DNA of 64,000 bases from Elephas maximus indicus (lineage: Eukaryota > Chordata > Mammalia > Proboscidea > Elephantidae): NCBI RefSeq assembly GCF_024166365.1, contig NC_064820.1, positions 145,100,001 to 145,164,000 on the forward strand, given 5' to 3'. The notes under the pieces are model-generated. The model was not told the DNA's origin. It worked only from the letters and a program-made list of their open reading frames with translations, and searched no databases. The translations under genes were made by a program, and so were the position numbers. Shown here one piece after another: positions 35,195-48,051 of this stretch (the first letter of the stretch is position 1; every line of letters begins with the position of its first letter).

Positions 35195-35590
35195 CAGATC
35201 TCAACTAAAAATCACTAATTTAAGAAAGCCTTCCCTGACCTCCTAAAACCAGTTATACTTGTTATTTACTCCCAAAGCCCATGTGCATTTCCACTGTAGT
35301 ACTTTGAACAATGATTACATTCATGACATTTGTAAGTAAGGTCCATGTAAGTTCCATAATGGCAAGGACAGGGTTTCTTGTTTTTCTGCTCACTGTTCTA
35401 AACAGTGAGCTCAAACATACCAATGATCATGAAGATGGTGCAGGACGAGGTGAAGTCTCATTCTGTTATACATAACAAAGTCAGAGCTGACTCAAATGAA
35501 ACTAACAGCATAATATTGCGGTGTCAGCATCTAGTACAGTACCTGGAGCGTAGTGGGCACTCTAAACTACTTATTCATTGCTTAAAGTAG
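35195..35590 (+). mobile_element. L2 LINE 3' part, interrupted
   Basis: 'agaaagccttccctgacctc' and 'ggcaaggacagggtttcttg' are L2 phrases. The L2 resumes at about 35.52 kb with 'agcatctagtacagtacctg' and ends near 'ttattcattgcttaaag'. A fragment of RTE lies in between. Confidence 0.7.
35405..35513 (+). mobile_element. short RTE 3' fragment inside L2
   Basis: 'gagctcaaacataccaatga', 'gatggtgcaggacgaggtga' and 'gagctgactcaaatgaaact' align with the last ~110 bp of the RTE copies at 18.9 and 60.8 kb. Confidence 0.65.
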
Positions 35591-35593
35591 GGT

Positions 35594-35757
35594 AAACAAA
35601 AACCAAACTCATTGCTGTCAGGTCAATTTCAACTCATAGCGACCCTATAGGACAGAGTAGAACTGCCCGATAGGGTTTCCAAGTAGCAGCTGGTGAATTC
35701 GAATTGCCAACCTTTTGGTTAGCAGCGGAGCTTTTAACCACTCTGCCACCAGGGCCT
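35594..35757 (-). mobile_element. AfroSINE
   Basis: Complete antisense SINE from 'accaaactcattgctgtcag' to 'ctctgccaccagggc'. Flanks 'taaagtaggg' and 'taaagtggga' suggest a diverged target-site duplication. Confidence 0.9.
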
Positions 35758-35929
35758 CTAAAGTGGGATAGAGGCAACAGAAAATTCTGCCTGAAGATTT
35801 CAGGCAGATTTGAATAAGGGCTCCAGGTGAAGATGGTGGGAAACAGAATTTTAGTTGACATGATCAGTGTATATTAAAAAAGCACAGATTTACAAAAGTA
35901 CACAGCTTGTCTATGGAAGGAAGGGTGAC

Positions 35930-36440
35930 ATATTGTTGTGCCTAGAGCATCAAGTAAGTTATGATGGGAGAAAGGGGGTGATAATGAGTGTGAGAATAGA
36001 GATGAAAAGATAGGCTGTCTAAGTTGTGAAAGCCCTCAGATGCCAAATCAAGTTTAGATTTTACACCTGGGTGATAGGCAGAAAGTTATTAAATAATTTT
36101 TAGCAGTTGAATGACATGATTAGATTTTCTGAAATCTGTGATAGAAGCCCTAGTGGTGCAGTGGTTAAGAGCTTGGCTGCCAACCAAAAGGTTGGCAGTT
36201 TGAATCCACCAGCTGCCTCTTGGAAATCCTATGGACCTGTTCTACTCTCTCCTATAGTGTCATTATGAGTCAGAATCAACTCAGAGGCAATGGGTTTAGT
36301 TTTTTGCGTTATGATGTGGATGCAATATTGAAATGGTCAAGGCAGGAGGCTCATAGAGTAGTCCCAGAGATTGGAGTTGTCCTGTGTCCTCACAAATCCA
36401 TTTCGCTTGTTCAGTCATCCTGTGCTGTTCCAGGAGAGGT
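35930..36440 (+). repeat. old unassigned repeat, copy 4, split by a SINE
   Basis: 'gtgaaagccctcagatgcca', 'tttagattttacacctgggt' and 'gcagttgaatgacatgatta' correspond to the 3' part of the 29.1-kb copy. An AfroSINE occupies 36144-36306. Confidence 0.5.
36144..36306 (+). mobile_element. AfroSINE
   Basis: 'gaagccctagtggtgcagtg' head, 'ggttggcagtttgaatccac' B-box region and 'gagtcagaatcaactcagag' tail. Confidence 0.9.
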
Positions 36441-36690
36441 AGTGTGACTTTCACCTGTCAGCAGTGACCAGCCTAACACAGAGCAAGGAGATGGAGAAAA
36501 AGGATACCACATAGAAGGACAGACAGGAGAAAGCCACGGTGGAGTGGGAATTGTTAAACTCTTACTGCTGCGTTCTCTCCATCTCTAACATGTGGTTAAT
36601 ATGCCTGCCTGCAGCCCAGCTTTCCAAGATGAGTTATCACCACTTTTACATTTCCTATTTCAACTGAGTTCTTTTATATGTGCCCTTCAT
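36441..36690. other. unassigned flank of L1-B
   Basis: No gene or repeat recognised. Confidence 0.35.
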
Positions 36691-37644
36691 AAAAAGCTGC
36701 CTCAGAGGGGTGGGGCCAAAATGGCTAACTTGGCAGAAGCTTCCACTGAACCCTCTTGCAACAAAGACCCCCAAAAAACAAGTAAATTGATTACATATAT
36801 GACAATCTACAAACCCTGGCCATCAAGCACAGAACTAAGGAATCGACCTGAGTGACAGGGGAGCAAGAGACCATGCAAAAGCAGCGACGAGTTGCCGAGC
36901 CTGCACAGTGCCTCAGATTTGATTCCTTGGTGCTGTTCTTTGGCGTGAATGTGGTGGGGCTGATAGTAGTTTCCTGAGACAAGGCAAGTATAGGACATAG
37001 CCCTAACCCCCCTGGGGCAATCTCGGTGGGGACTCAGGCAGTGCACATGGGCTACACACACATCTGAAATCTGAGATAAGACAGTGCAACACAAGAAAAG
37101 TGATTTTGTCTATTTTACTGAGCTACTCTCTCCTATCTATCTGATCCCTCCCCTCTCTGCCCCAGCCGGCTTCATTAACATTCGATTTCCCTGGGCCTGA
37201 GATAAAAGTGCTGTGCTTTTTCTGACCCATTCTCCTGACGTGGGAGAAGTAGCAAATAAACAAACAGGGGAAAAATAATTTCCCAACTCCCCTAAACTGG
37301 AAGATCAGCGCAGAAGTGCTCCAGTCCAGGTATAAGAAAGCCACAGACTTTGGCTTTTACCCCTTCGTGGAACCAGGTGGCTATTATAATACAAAGGCAA
37401 ATCTGTTATAGGTCTGACTGTAATTGTTTCAGCTGTGCCGTGGAGAGGCCGGTTTTGGAGGTCTGATACCACTCTACCTATTAAACAGAGCCCTCACCTA
37501 CCCACAGCAGAGACCTGAGGGCTGAGGCTCCAACCATGCCACCTAGCTACCTGCAAAAGGGTTCTGAGGATACGGGTGCCTACCAGTCTTTATAGGTATA
37601 AGCACTGGGTGCCTCAGGTACAGCTTCAGAGCCCACGCATCAGA

Positions 37645-38668
37645 GTGCTCTAGAGAACAGAGATGCTCCTTCCTCACTGACACTTGGGGGAAGGCCTTCA
37701 GCATCCCAGAACAGAGAATCAAGGTCTCTCCCAGATGAAGATATATTTCTGGAATTGCCAGATGTAGAATACAAAAGATTAATATACAGAATGCTTCAAG
37801 ACATCAGGGATGACATCAGGAACGAAATCAGACAATGTGCAGAAGAAGCCAAGGAACACATACAAAAGCAGTTGAACAAATTAAAAAGATTATTCAAGAA
37901 CAAAAAGAAAAATTTAATAAGCTGAAAGAATCCATATAGAGACAGCAATCAGAAATTCAAAAGATTAACAATAAAATTACAGAGACAACTCAATAGGAAG
38001 TCAGAGGAACAGAATTGAGGAACTGGGATGCAGAATTTGGGAGATGGAGGATAATGTACTTGGCACCAATATATTTGAAGAAAAATCAGATAAAAGAATA
38101 TTTTTTTAAAAAGAAGAAAACCTAAGAATCATGTGGGACTCTATCAAGAAGAAAAACTTGTGTGTGATTGGAATTCCAGAACAGGGAGAGATAAAAAAAA
38201 TACAGAGAGAATTGTTGAAGATTTGTTGGCAGAAAATTTCCCTGACATCATGAAAGATTAAAAGATATCTATCCAGGATGCTTATCGAACCCCATACAAG
38301 GTAGATCCAAAAGAAAATAACCAAGACATATTATCATCAAACTTGCCAAAACCAAAGATAAAGAGAAAATTTTAAGAGCAGCCAGGGATAAATGAAAAGT
38401 CACCTACAAAGAAGAATCAATGAGAATAAGTTCGGACTACTCGGCAGAAACCATGCAGGCAAGAAGGCAACGGGATGACATATATACAGTGTTGAAGGAG
38501 AAAAATTTCCAGCCAAGAATCATATATCCAGTGTCACATATACTGTCTCTCAAATATGGAGGTGAAATTAAGTCATTTACAGATAAACACAAGCTTAGAG
38601 AATTTGCAAAAAACAAACCAAAACTATAAGAAATACTAAAGGGAATTCTTTGGTTAGAAAATCAATAA
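37645..38668 (+). pseudogene. L1-B ORF1 relic
   Basis: Alignable along its length with the 338-aa ORF1 of L1-C. 'DEDIFLELPDVEYKRLIYRM' is readable from about 37.73 kb, before the first frameshift in the coiled coil. The C-terminal domain ('SDYSAETMQARRQRDDIY') is readable from 38.43 kb. The natural stop (GAA AAT CAA TAA) ends at 38668. Premature stops, including TGA after 'AARDK', inactivate it. Confidence 0.85.
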
Positions 38669-39019
38669 TATCAGCTATCAACACAACACAAGGACACAGA
38701 ACAGAGCATCCTGATATCAACTCAGATAGGGAAATTACAAATATAAAATAAGATTAAAAAAACCCAAAATGCTCAAAACAGGGAATCACTGATGTCATTA
38801 TGTAAAAAATGACAATCAATAAAGAGGGACTAAATACAGTAGGCATAGATCTTCCATATGGAGAGGAAATCAAGGTGATACAGGGAGATACAAGTTAGGT
38901 TTATACTTAGAAAAATAGGAATAAATACTAAGGTAACCACAAAGAAGACTAACAATCTCATACTTCAAAATAAAAACCAAGATAAAAAAAAAGACTGAGC
39001 AAAAACAAATTCAACTACA

Positions 39020-39124
39020 ATGAAAAAGAGGAACACACAATTTACAAAGGACAACTTCTCAGCACAAAAAAGAAAGTGGAAAAATGAAACGGTCAACAAT
39101 ACACACAAAAAAGCATCTAAATGA
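39020..39124 (+). other. 34-codon inter-ORF reading frame of L1-B, overlapping ORF2 start
   Basis: ATG at 39020 and TGA at 39122-39124, the latter overlapping the ORF2 ATG at 39121 as ATGA. It has the same length and register as the frame at 51864-51968 in L1-C, with 25 of 34 residues identical by my count. The shared C-terminus is '[10 protein letters not shown]'. Lysine-rich, with no known domain. See the finding. Confidence 0.5.
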
Positions 39125-42100
39125 CAGCACTAAAATCATACCTATCTATATTTACACTGAATGTAAATGGACTAAATGCACCAATAAAGAGACAGAGAGT
39201 TTACAGATTGGATAAATAAAAACATAATCCAGCTATTATGCTGCCTACAAAAGACACACCTTAGAGACACAAACAAACTAAAATTCAAAGCATGGAAAAA
39301 AACATATCCGGCAAACAACAATCAAAAACGAGCAGGAGTGGCAATATTAATTTCTGACAAAATAGATTTTAAAGTTAAATCCACCACAAAGGATAAAGAA
39401 GGACACTACATAATGATTGAAGGGACAATTTACCAGGAAGATATAACCATATTAAATATGCACCCAATAACGGGGCTGCAAGATACATAAAACAAACTCT
39501 AACAGCATTGAAAAGTGAGATAGACAGCTCCACGATAATAGTAGGAGACTTCAACACACCACTTTCGGTGAAGGACAGGACATCCAGAAAGAAGCTCAAT
39601 AAAGACATGGAAGATCTAAATGCCACAATGAAACAGCTTGACCTCATAGACATATACAGAACACTCCACCCAACAGCTGCAAAGTATACTGTCTTTTCTA
39701 GTGCACATGGAACATTCTCTAGAATAGACCACATATTAGGTCATAAAGCAAGCCTTTGCAGAATCTAAAACATTGAAATGTTACAAAGCATTTTCTCAGA
39801 CCATGAAGCCATAAACGTAGAAATCAATAACAGAAAAACCAGGGAAAGAAATGAAATATTTGGAAACAACAATACCCTGCTCAAAAAAAGACTGTGTTAT
39901 AGAAGACGTTAAGGAGGGAATAAAGAAATTCATAGAATACAATGAGGATGAAAACACTTCCTATCAAAACTTTTGGGACACTATGAAAACAGTGCTCAAG
40001 AGGTCAATTTATTATCAACAAACACAACATACAAAAAGAAGAAAGGGCCAAAATCAAAGAACTGTCCCTACAACTTGAACACAAAGACAGCAACAAAAGA
40101 AACCCTCAGGCACCAGAAGAAAACAAATTATAAAAATTAGAGCAGAATTAAATGAATCAGAGAACAGAAAAACAATTGAGTTAACAAGACGAAAACCTGT
40201 TTCTTTGAAAAAATAAGCAAAATTGATAAACCATTGGCCAGACTGACAAAAGAAAAACAGTAAAGGAAACAAATAACCTGAATAAGAAATGAGATGGACG
40301 ATATCACAACAGACCCAACTGAAATTAAAAGAATCATATTAGATTACTAGAAAATTGTACTCTAACAAATTTGAAAAACCTAGAAGAAATGGATAAATTC
40401 CTAGAAACACACTACCTGCCTAAACTAACACAAACAGAGGTAGAATGACTAAATAGACTGATAAGAAAAGAAGAGATTGAAAAGGTAATCAGAAAACTCC
40501 CAGCAAAAAAAAGTCCTGTCCTGGACGGCTTCACTTCAGAGTTCTACCAGACTTTCAGAGAAGGTTTAACACCACTACTACTAAAGGTATTTCAGAGCAT
40601 AGAAAAAGACAGAATACTCCCAAATTCATTTTATGAAGCCAGCATATCCCCGATACCAAAACCAGGTAAAGACATCGCAAAAAAAGAAAATTACAGACCT
40701 ATATCCCTCATGAACGTAGATGCAAAAAGCCTCAACAAAATTCTAGCTAACAGAATTCAACAACATATCAAAAAAATAATTCACCAGGACCAAGTGGGAT
40801 TCATACCAGGTATGCAGGGATAGTTCAGTGTTAGAAAAACAATTGATGTAATCCATTATATAAATAAAACAAAAGGCAAGAACCACATGATCTTATCAAT
40901 TGATGCAGAAAAGGCATTTGACAAAGTTCAACACCCATTCATGATAAAAACTCTCAGCAAAATAGGAATAGAAGGAACATTCCTCAACATAATAAAGGGC
41001 ATTTATACAAAGCCAACAGCCAACATCATCCTAAATGGAGAGAGCCTGAAAGCATTCCCCTTGAGAATGGGAACCAGACAAGGATGCCCCTTATTATCAA
41101 CATTGTGCTGGAGGTCCTAGCCAGAGCAATTAGGCTAGATAAAGCAGTAAAAGGCATCCAGATTGGTAAGGAATAAGTAAAAGTGTCTCTATTTGCAGGT
41201 GACATGATCTTATACACAGAAAACCCCTAAAGAATTTTTAAGAAAACTAATAGAAGAGTTCAGCAGAGATCAAGATACAAGATAGACATACAAAAGTCAG
41301 TTGGATTCCTCTGTACTAACAAAAAGAACATTGAAGAAGAAATCACCAAATCAATACCATTTACAGTAGCCCCCAAGAAGATAAAATACTTGGGAATAAA
41401 TTTTACCAGAGACATAAAAGACCTATACAATGGAAACCACAAGACACTACTGTAAGAAACCAAGAGACCTTCATAAGTGGAAAAACATACCTTGCCCATG
41501 GATGGGAAGACTTAACATTGTAAAAATTCTGTTCTACCAAAAGCCATCTATAGATACAATGCAATTCTGACCCAAATTCCAACACCATTTTTTAATGAGA
41601 TGGAGAAAAAACTCACCAACTTCATATGAAGGGCAAGAGACCCCAGATAAATAAAGCATTACTGAAAAAGAAGAACTAAGTGGGAGGTCTCACTCTACCT
41701 GATTTTAGAACCTATTATACCACCACAGTAATCAAAACAGCCTGGTACTGGTACAACAACAGATACATAGACCAATGGAACAGAATTGAGAATCCGGGTA
41801 TAAATCCATCCGCATATGAGCAGCTGATATTTGACAAAGGCCCAAAGTCAGTTAAATGATGAAAAGACAGTCTCCTTAACAAATGGTGCTGGCATAACTG
41901 GATATCCAACTGCAAAAAAATGAAACAAGACCCATACCTCACACCATGCACAAAAATGAACTCAAAATGGATCAAAGACCTAAATATAAAATCTAAAACA
42001 TAAAGATCATAGAAGAAAAAATAAGGACAATGTTAGGAGCTCTAATACATGGCATAAACAGTATACAAAACATTACTAAAAATGCAGAAGAGAAACCAGA

Positions 42101-42838
42101 TAAGTGGGAAGGAGCTCCTAAAAATCAAACACCCATGCTCATCCAAAGACTTCACTAAAAGAGTAAAAAGATTACCTACAGACTGGGAAAAGTTTTTAGC
42201 TATGACAGTTCCAATCCACGCCTGGTCTCTAAAATCTACATGATTCTGCAAAAACTCAACAACAAAAGGACAAATAACCCAGTTAAAAAATGGGCAAAGG
42301 ATATTAACAGGCACTTCACTAAAGAAGACATTCAGGCTGCTAACAGATACATGAGGAAATGCTCACGATCATTAGACTGGTATTAATCCAAAAAACACAT
42401 AATAATAAATGTTGGAGAGGTTGTGGAGAAACTGGAATACTTATACACTGCTGGTGGGAATGTCAAATGGTACAACCACTTTGGAAATCGATTTGGCGCT
42501 TCCTTCAAAAGCTAAAAATAGAACTACCATAGGATCCAGCAATTCCACTCCTTAGACTATATCCTAGAAAAATAGAGCCTTTACACGAACAGATATATGC
42601 ACACCCTTGTTCACTGCAGCACTGTTTACAACAGCAAAAAGTTGGAAGCAACCAAGGTGCCCATCAATGGATGACTGGATAAATTATGGTATATTCATAC
42701 AGTGGAATACTATGCCTCTATAAAGAACAATGATAAATCCATGAAACATTTCATAACATGGAGAAACCTGGAAGACATTATGCTGAGTGAAGTTAATCAG
42801 TTGCAAAAGGACAAACATTATTTAAGACCACTAATAAA
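39121..42838 (+). pseudogene. L1-B ORF2 relic
   Basis: Starts at the homologous ATG (MTALK...). Endonuclease landmarks are visible ('[11 protein letters not shown]' near 39.54 kb, 'SRIDHILGH' near 39.72 kb). RT landmarks follow ('[17 protein letters not shown]' near 40.89 kb, 'FAGDM' in place of FADDM near 41.19 kb). The catalytic Asp is thus lost, and there are many stops and frameshifts. A deletion of roughly 65 bp near 42.38 kb removes sequence present in L1-C and L1-D. Confidence 0.85.
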
Positions 42839-43848
42839 AAACTCGAGAAATAGTTTAAACAGAGAAGAAAATATTATTTGATGATTACAAGAGGAGGGAG
42901 GGAGAGGAGTTTTCACTAATTAGATAGTAAACAAGTTTTTTTTTTTTTACACAAAGGGAAAGAGAACACACAATACAGGAGAGGTCAACACAACTAGACT
43001 AAATCAAAACCAAAGAAGTTTCCTGAATAAACTGAATGCTTTGAAGGCCAGCGTAGCAGGGGCAGGGGTTTGAGGACCATGGTTTTAGGGGACATCTAAG
43101 TCAATTGGCATAATAAAATCTATTAAGAAAATATTCTGTATCCCACTTTGGAGAGTGGTGTCTGAGGTCTTAAACACTAGCAAGCAGCCAACTAAGATGC
43201 ATCAAGTGGTCTCAACCTACCTGGACCAAAGAAGAATGAAGAACACGAAGGACACAAGGTATTTATGACCCCAAGAGACAGAAAGGCCCACATAAATCAG
43301 AGACTACATCAGCCTGAGACCAGAAGAACTAAATGGTGCCCTGCTACAAGTGATGACTGCCCTGACAGGGAACACAACAGAGAGCCCCTGAGGGAGCAGG
43401 AGAGCAGTGGGGTGCAGACCCCAAATTCTCATAAAAAGACCAGACTTAATGGTCTGACTGAGACTAGAAGGATCCTGGAGGCTGTGGTCCCCAGACATTC
43501 TGTTAGCCCAAGACAGGAACCATTCACAAAGCCAACTCTTTAGACAGGGATTGGACCGGAATATGGGATGGAAGATGATACTCGTGAAGAACGAGCTTCT
43601 TGGATCAAGTAGAGACTGTACTGGCATCTCCTGTATGGAGGGGAGATGAGAGGGTAGAGGGGTCCAGAAACTGCCTGAACGGACATGAGGAGAGAGAGTG
43701 GAGGGAAGGACTGTGCTGTCTTATTAGGGGGAGAGCAATTAGGAGTGTATAGCAAGGTGTATGTCAATTTTTGTATGAGAGACTGACTTGATTTGTAAGC
43801 TTGCACTTAAAGCACAATAAAAATTAATGAAAAAAAAAAGCTGCCTCA

Positions 43849-44435
43849 TGCTTTGTTCAGAAGTTTGTGGGGGTGTACTTTATACATCAGTATCTTCACC
43901 ATCATAATCTTCATGGATACTGTGTGTAAATAGCACTAAATCCTTTGGCATCATCTGCTGTCCTGATTTTTTAAAGAAAACACTGGTATTATTCTAACTC
44001 CCATTTTTTATAGCTTTCATAAGAACTGGAAGAAATGGGGAACTAAGAGGCATTTTCAGTCTTGAAGGAAATTATCGTTTGAGAGAAATATATGAACTGT
44101 TTCAGCTTGGAGTGGCAGTGAGAAGGTTACTGTGCCTTGCCAAAGTGATCCTCGCAGCTACCTATGTAGCTCTCTCTGCAGGTAGAACCAAATCTGAGCT
44201 TGTGTCTCCACTGAGCAGGAACTGCCAGATATTAAAACAGTGAGCTGAAGGTGGGGAAAGATGGAGGCAAAACCTGAGAGACCCTGGAGAATGTCTCCTA
44301 CTGTTTCCTGTTTTCACCACCTGGATTTCCTCTTTCCTATGGAGGGATCTTACACTTAGGAACTCTTCATGCTCTTGTCCCAAATGGAGCCTTTAGTTGT
44401 TGTTTGGATTCCCCCCAGCAGCTAAATGAGTCTTG
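43849..44435. other. unassigned sequence
   Basis: No gene. Contains the source-like copy (43927-43951) of a 25-bp segment that reappears inside the MLT1 LTR downstream. Confidence 0.4.
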
Positions 44436-44892
44436 CACTAGTTAGGACTGCTGTAACAAGGGACCACAAACTGGGTGGCTTAGAACAACAGAAATTTATT
44501 GTCTCACAGTTCTGGAGCCTAGAAGACTGAAATTAGGGTATAAAAAACAGGGTATAAATAACACTAAATCCTTTGGCATGGCCATCCTCTCTCTGAAGGC
44601 TCTAGAGGAAGATCCTTTCTCATCTTCCAGTAGGCCCAGGCATTTCTTGGTTTGTGCCGCATAACTCCAATCTCTGCCCTTGTTTTCACATGGCTGCCTT
44701 CTTTCTGCGTCTCTTCTCCTCTTTTTATAAGGACATCAGTCATGCAGGATTAGAACTCACCACACTCCAGTATGACCTTACATTAATAACATCATCAAAG
44801 ACCCTATTTCCAAACAAGGTCACACTGATCCATACCAGGGATTAGGACTTCAACATATCTTTTGAGGGGGGACACAATCTACCCCACGACAA
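44436..44892 (-). mobile_element. MLT1-type LTR (ERVL-MaLR)
   Basis: Antisense of the classic MLT1 pattern: 'gggtggcttagaacaacaga', 'ttctcctctttttataagga', 'gaccctatttccaaacaagg', 'ttaggacttcaacatatctt'. The LTR AATAAA is at 44495-44500 (complement). No internal genes. Carries a foreign 25-bp segment at 44555-44579. Confidence 0.8.
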
Positions 44893-46119
44893 GGCTTTTG
44901 CTTTGATGTTATGCTCCTCCCAGCTGCAGACAAATCCTGAAAAGCAAACAAAGCTTCTCAGTACAACTCTCCTTAGTTTGACCTCAAGGAAGAGAACCAG
45001 CTGACTGAGTACTGGGATTGGCTATGGACACTCAGCCTGGACAAGGCCAGGGGTGGAGGGGCTGGACTGTGTCTCACTTCCTTCCCTGTTTCCCTGTAGC
45101 CCCAGCTACATTGAGCAATGGATGGTTTTGTGTCAGCTGGGGTGGAGGATCCTGGGAGTAGAGGCAGTGTTCATAGCTGTGTAAAGAGAAGATCACAATC
45201 ACTTTCATGTAGAGGCAGGGAATTCTCCAGCTCCTTGTTCAGATAATTCAAGTTAAATCATTCTGTTATTAAAGTAGTGCTTACTTCAAACTCAGGTTTG
45301 AACATGGGAAATAAGAAACATCATGGAGAAACAGAAAAACGTCAGAACTTCTGGTCTTGGAATAATCTGTTGAAAGCAAAAAAAAAAAAACATTAAACAT
45401 CTTTATCAGGAAAGGCTAATAATCAAGTTCCCCATCTCCAATAATTCTTCTAAACCAGGCAGAGTTATTTCAGGACACAAGGCAGGGTAAACAGTCTCTT
45501 CCTCTGTAGTCCCATGACACTTGGCCATAGTGTTCATATGGCAGTTATCACATTGTATGATTGTATTTTCTTCTCTAGCCTGAGTCCTTGCAGACAAGGG
45601 CTGCTGCTTACTCATCTTTATGTCCTTGGGACTTTCCACAGATCAAGACCCAGAGCTTGTATTCTATAAGCATTTATGGAATTAGTTTAATGACATGGAC
45701 TGCTCTTGAAAGCCCCACATATGATCTTGAGATCAACTGTTGTCAGTAGCTCTACGGCCCCTATGTGGGAGGGGGTCTTTAAGACTCTGTCTGGAAGTAG
45801 GGTCACTCATCCCTGATGACTCATCCTGAGCTGAAATGAGTCATGGCTAAATGCTTTGCCTTTTTGTTCTGAAAATCTACAAAGCTTTCCTAGCCACTTA
45901 GAGTCCACATTGCTATCTAAAGCAATGTGTATTTGCATACTGAGGGAAAATATGGGCCTATCAGAGTGTTATGGCTGGTCTAACTTTCTGATAACAGAAC
46001 TTAGGAAGTGTATGTTATGGGTAATACTCCCCTGATGCTTTTTGCATCTACGGATGATGGAATTGACAGTCATTGATGATTGTACTGGTCCTCGTTTTGT
46101 CAGCTTATTTGTAGGATTA
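44893..46119. other. repeat-poor unassigned region
   Basis: No gene or repeat recognised in 1.2 kb. An A12 run lies near 45379. Confidence 0.4.
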
Positions 46120-46262
46120 TTTTGTTAATGTTAGTCTCCCCCAATAGAATGTATACTCCATGAGAATAGAAACTAATGTTACTTGGTGTGTTGCTTCACA
46201 CTGCCTTGCACAATATTTGGAAATAGTGTCCACTTAGTAAATATTTGGGGAGAAAGAGAGGA
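46120..46262 (+). mobile_element. L2 LINE 3' end
   Basis: 'agaatgtatactccatgaga' and 'ccttgcacaatatttggaaa', then 'cttagtaaatatttgggg', follow the L2 terminal pattern. Confidence 0.6.
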
Positions 46263-47017
46263 AGAAAAGGAAAGACATGATATAGCCTACTTTGGCTCAA
46301 CTCTTTCCTTTAATTCATCTAGTAGCTCTTTTCCAAATCCAACCACTTGATATTCTCCTGCTTCAGAGAATTTCTCAGGTCTTAATTGTGCTTAAAGAGA
46401 GGTTTTCCCCTGTTATTCTCTATAAATCAGATATGCGTATGACTAAAGTAATCTCTGATTTCATTCAATGAGACAGGATACCATTGAATTATAACCTTTC
46501 CTCTTGAGGAGGAACATGACTTTCTAATATAGGTTAATTTGACCTGGAGGATAAGACAACAGTAGATTTAGAGACTGGAGGCTATGAGAGATTGTGTGAC
46601 AGCCGCCTAAAGTAAAATCAATAAGGATACGCTTGGTGCTCTTTCAGTTAGGGAAGTTCTTCATTGCAGGGCATTTAGCATCACTGGCTACCACTTATTA
46701 AATGCCAGTCATGTCCCCCAATCACTATAAGCATCAGTGGAAATTTCTCATATTTCTAATTGCCTCTTAGTTGGGGAGCATGGGACTATACTGGATTGAG
46801 AACCACTAAGGGAAATACACTATATAGGAAATGGAGATGCTTTTGCTTCCTCTAGATGAATTACAAGTACACTTCTTATTTCTGATATATGACTAACTTC
46901 AAAACCAAACTGCAGGGCAGGGAGTTCTCTCACTGGGTTTAAATACTGGATACTTCCGCTCTTAGTAAGCAAACCTCCTAATCTTCTGACTTGGTGCTTT
47001 CAAGCATTAACTATTTA
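46263..47017. other. unassigned flank of L1-C
   Basis: No gene or repeat recognised. Confidence 0.4.
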
Positions 47018-47032
47018 TTGATGGAGGTTTTT

Positions 47033-48051
47033 TTTGTTTTTTTTTTTTTTTTTTATAATAACTTTTATTAAGCTTCAAGTGAACATTTACAAATCCAATC
47101 AGTCTGTCACATATAAGTTTACATACATCTCACTCCCTACTCCCACTTACTCTCCCCGTCTTGAGTCAGCCCTTTCAGTCTCTCCTTTCTTGACAATTTT
47201 GCCGGCTTCCCTCTCTCTCTATCCTCCCATCCCCCCTCCAGACAAGAGTTGCCAACACAATCTCAAGTGTACACCTGATATAATTAGCTCACTCTTCATC
47301 AGCGTCTCTCTCCCACCCGCTGACCAGTCCCTTTCATGTCTGATGAGTTGTCTTCAGGGATGGTTCCTGTCCTGTGTCAACAGAAGGTCTGGAGAGCACG
47401 ACCGCCGGGATTCCTCCAGTCTCAGTCAGACCATTAAGTTTGGTCTTCTTATGAGAATTTGGGGTCTGCATCCCACTGCTCTTCTGCTCCCTCAGGGGTC
47501 CTCTGCTGAGCTCCCTGTCAGGGCAGTCATCGATTGTGGCCGGGCACCAACTAGTTCTTCTGGTCTCAGGATGATGTAGGTCTCTGGTTCATGTGGCCCT
47601 TTCTGTCTCTTGGGCTCTTAGTTGTCATGTGGGCTTGGTGTTCTTCATTTTCCTTTGCTCCAGGTGGGTTGAGACCAATTGCTGCATCTTAGATGGCTGC
47701 TTGTTAGCATTTAAGACCCCAGACGCCACATTTCAAAGTGGGATGCAGAATGATTTCATAATAGAATTATTTTGCCAATTGACTTAGAAGTCCCCGCAAA
47801 CCATGTTCCCCAGACCCCCGCGCTTGCTCCGCTGAGCTTTGAAGCATTCATTTTATCCCGGAAACTTCTTTGCTTTTGGTCCAGTCCAATTGAGCTGACC
47901 TTCCATGTATTGAGTGTTGTCTTTCCCTTCACCTAAAGCAGTTCTTTTCTACTGATTAATCAATAAAAAAACCCTCTCCCACCCTCCCTCCCTCCCCCCC
48001 TCGTAACCACAAAAGTATGTGTTCTTCTCAGGTTTACTATTTCTCAAGATC
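47033..48051 (-). other. L1-C 3' UTR
   Basis: Non-coding 3' UTR holding a G-rich polypurine tract (plus-strand 'cctccctccctcccccc' near 47985-48001) and the polyadenylation signal. The same order of segments is found in the 3' UTRs of L1-A, L1-B and L1-D. Confidence 0.8.

Larger units (their letters stand above)
36705..43834 (+). mobile_element. L1-B: full-length L1, inactivated
   Basis: Bounded by a perfect 14-bp duplication 'aaaaagctgcctca' (36691-36704, 43835-43848). Begins 'gaggggtggggccaaaatgg', a mutated form of the L1 5' end with the YY1 core changed. 5' UTR to about 37.64 kb, ORF1 relic, 452-bp spacer, ORF2 relic, then a 3' UTR of about 1 kb with AATAAA at 43816-43821 and an A-tail. 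Stops and frameshifts are present in both ORFs, so it is older than L1-C, from which it differs throughout. Its 5' UTR is about 450 bp shorter at the outer end than those of L1-A and L1-C. Confidence 0.92.
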
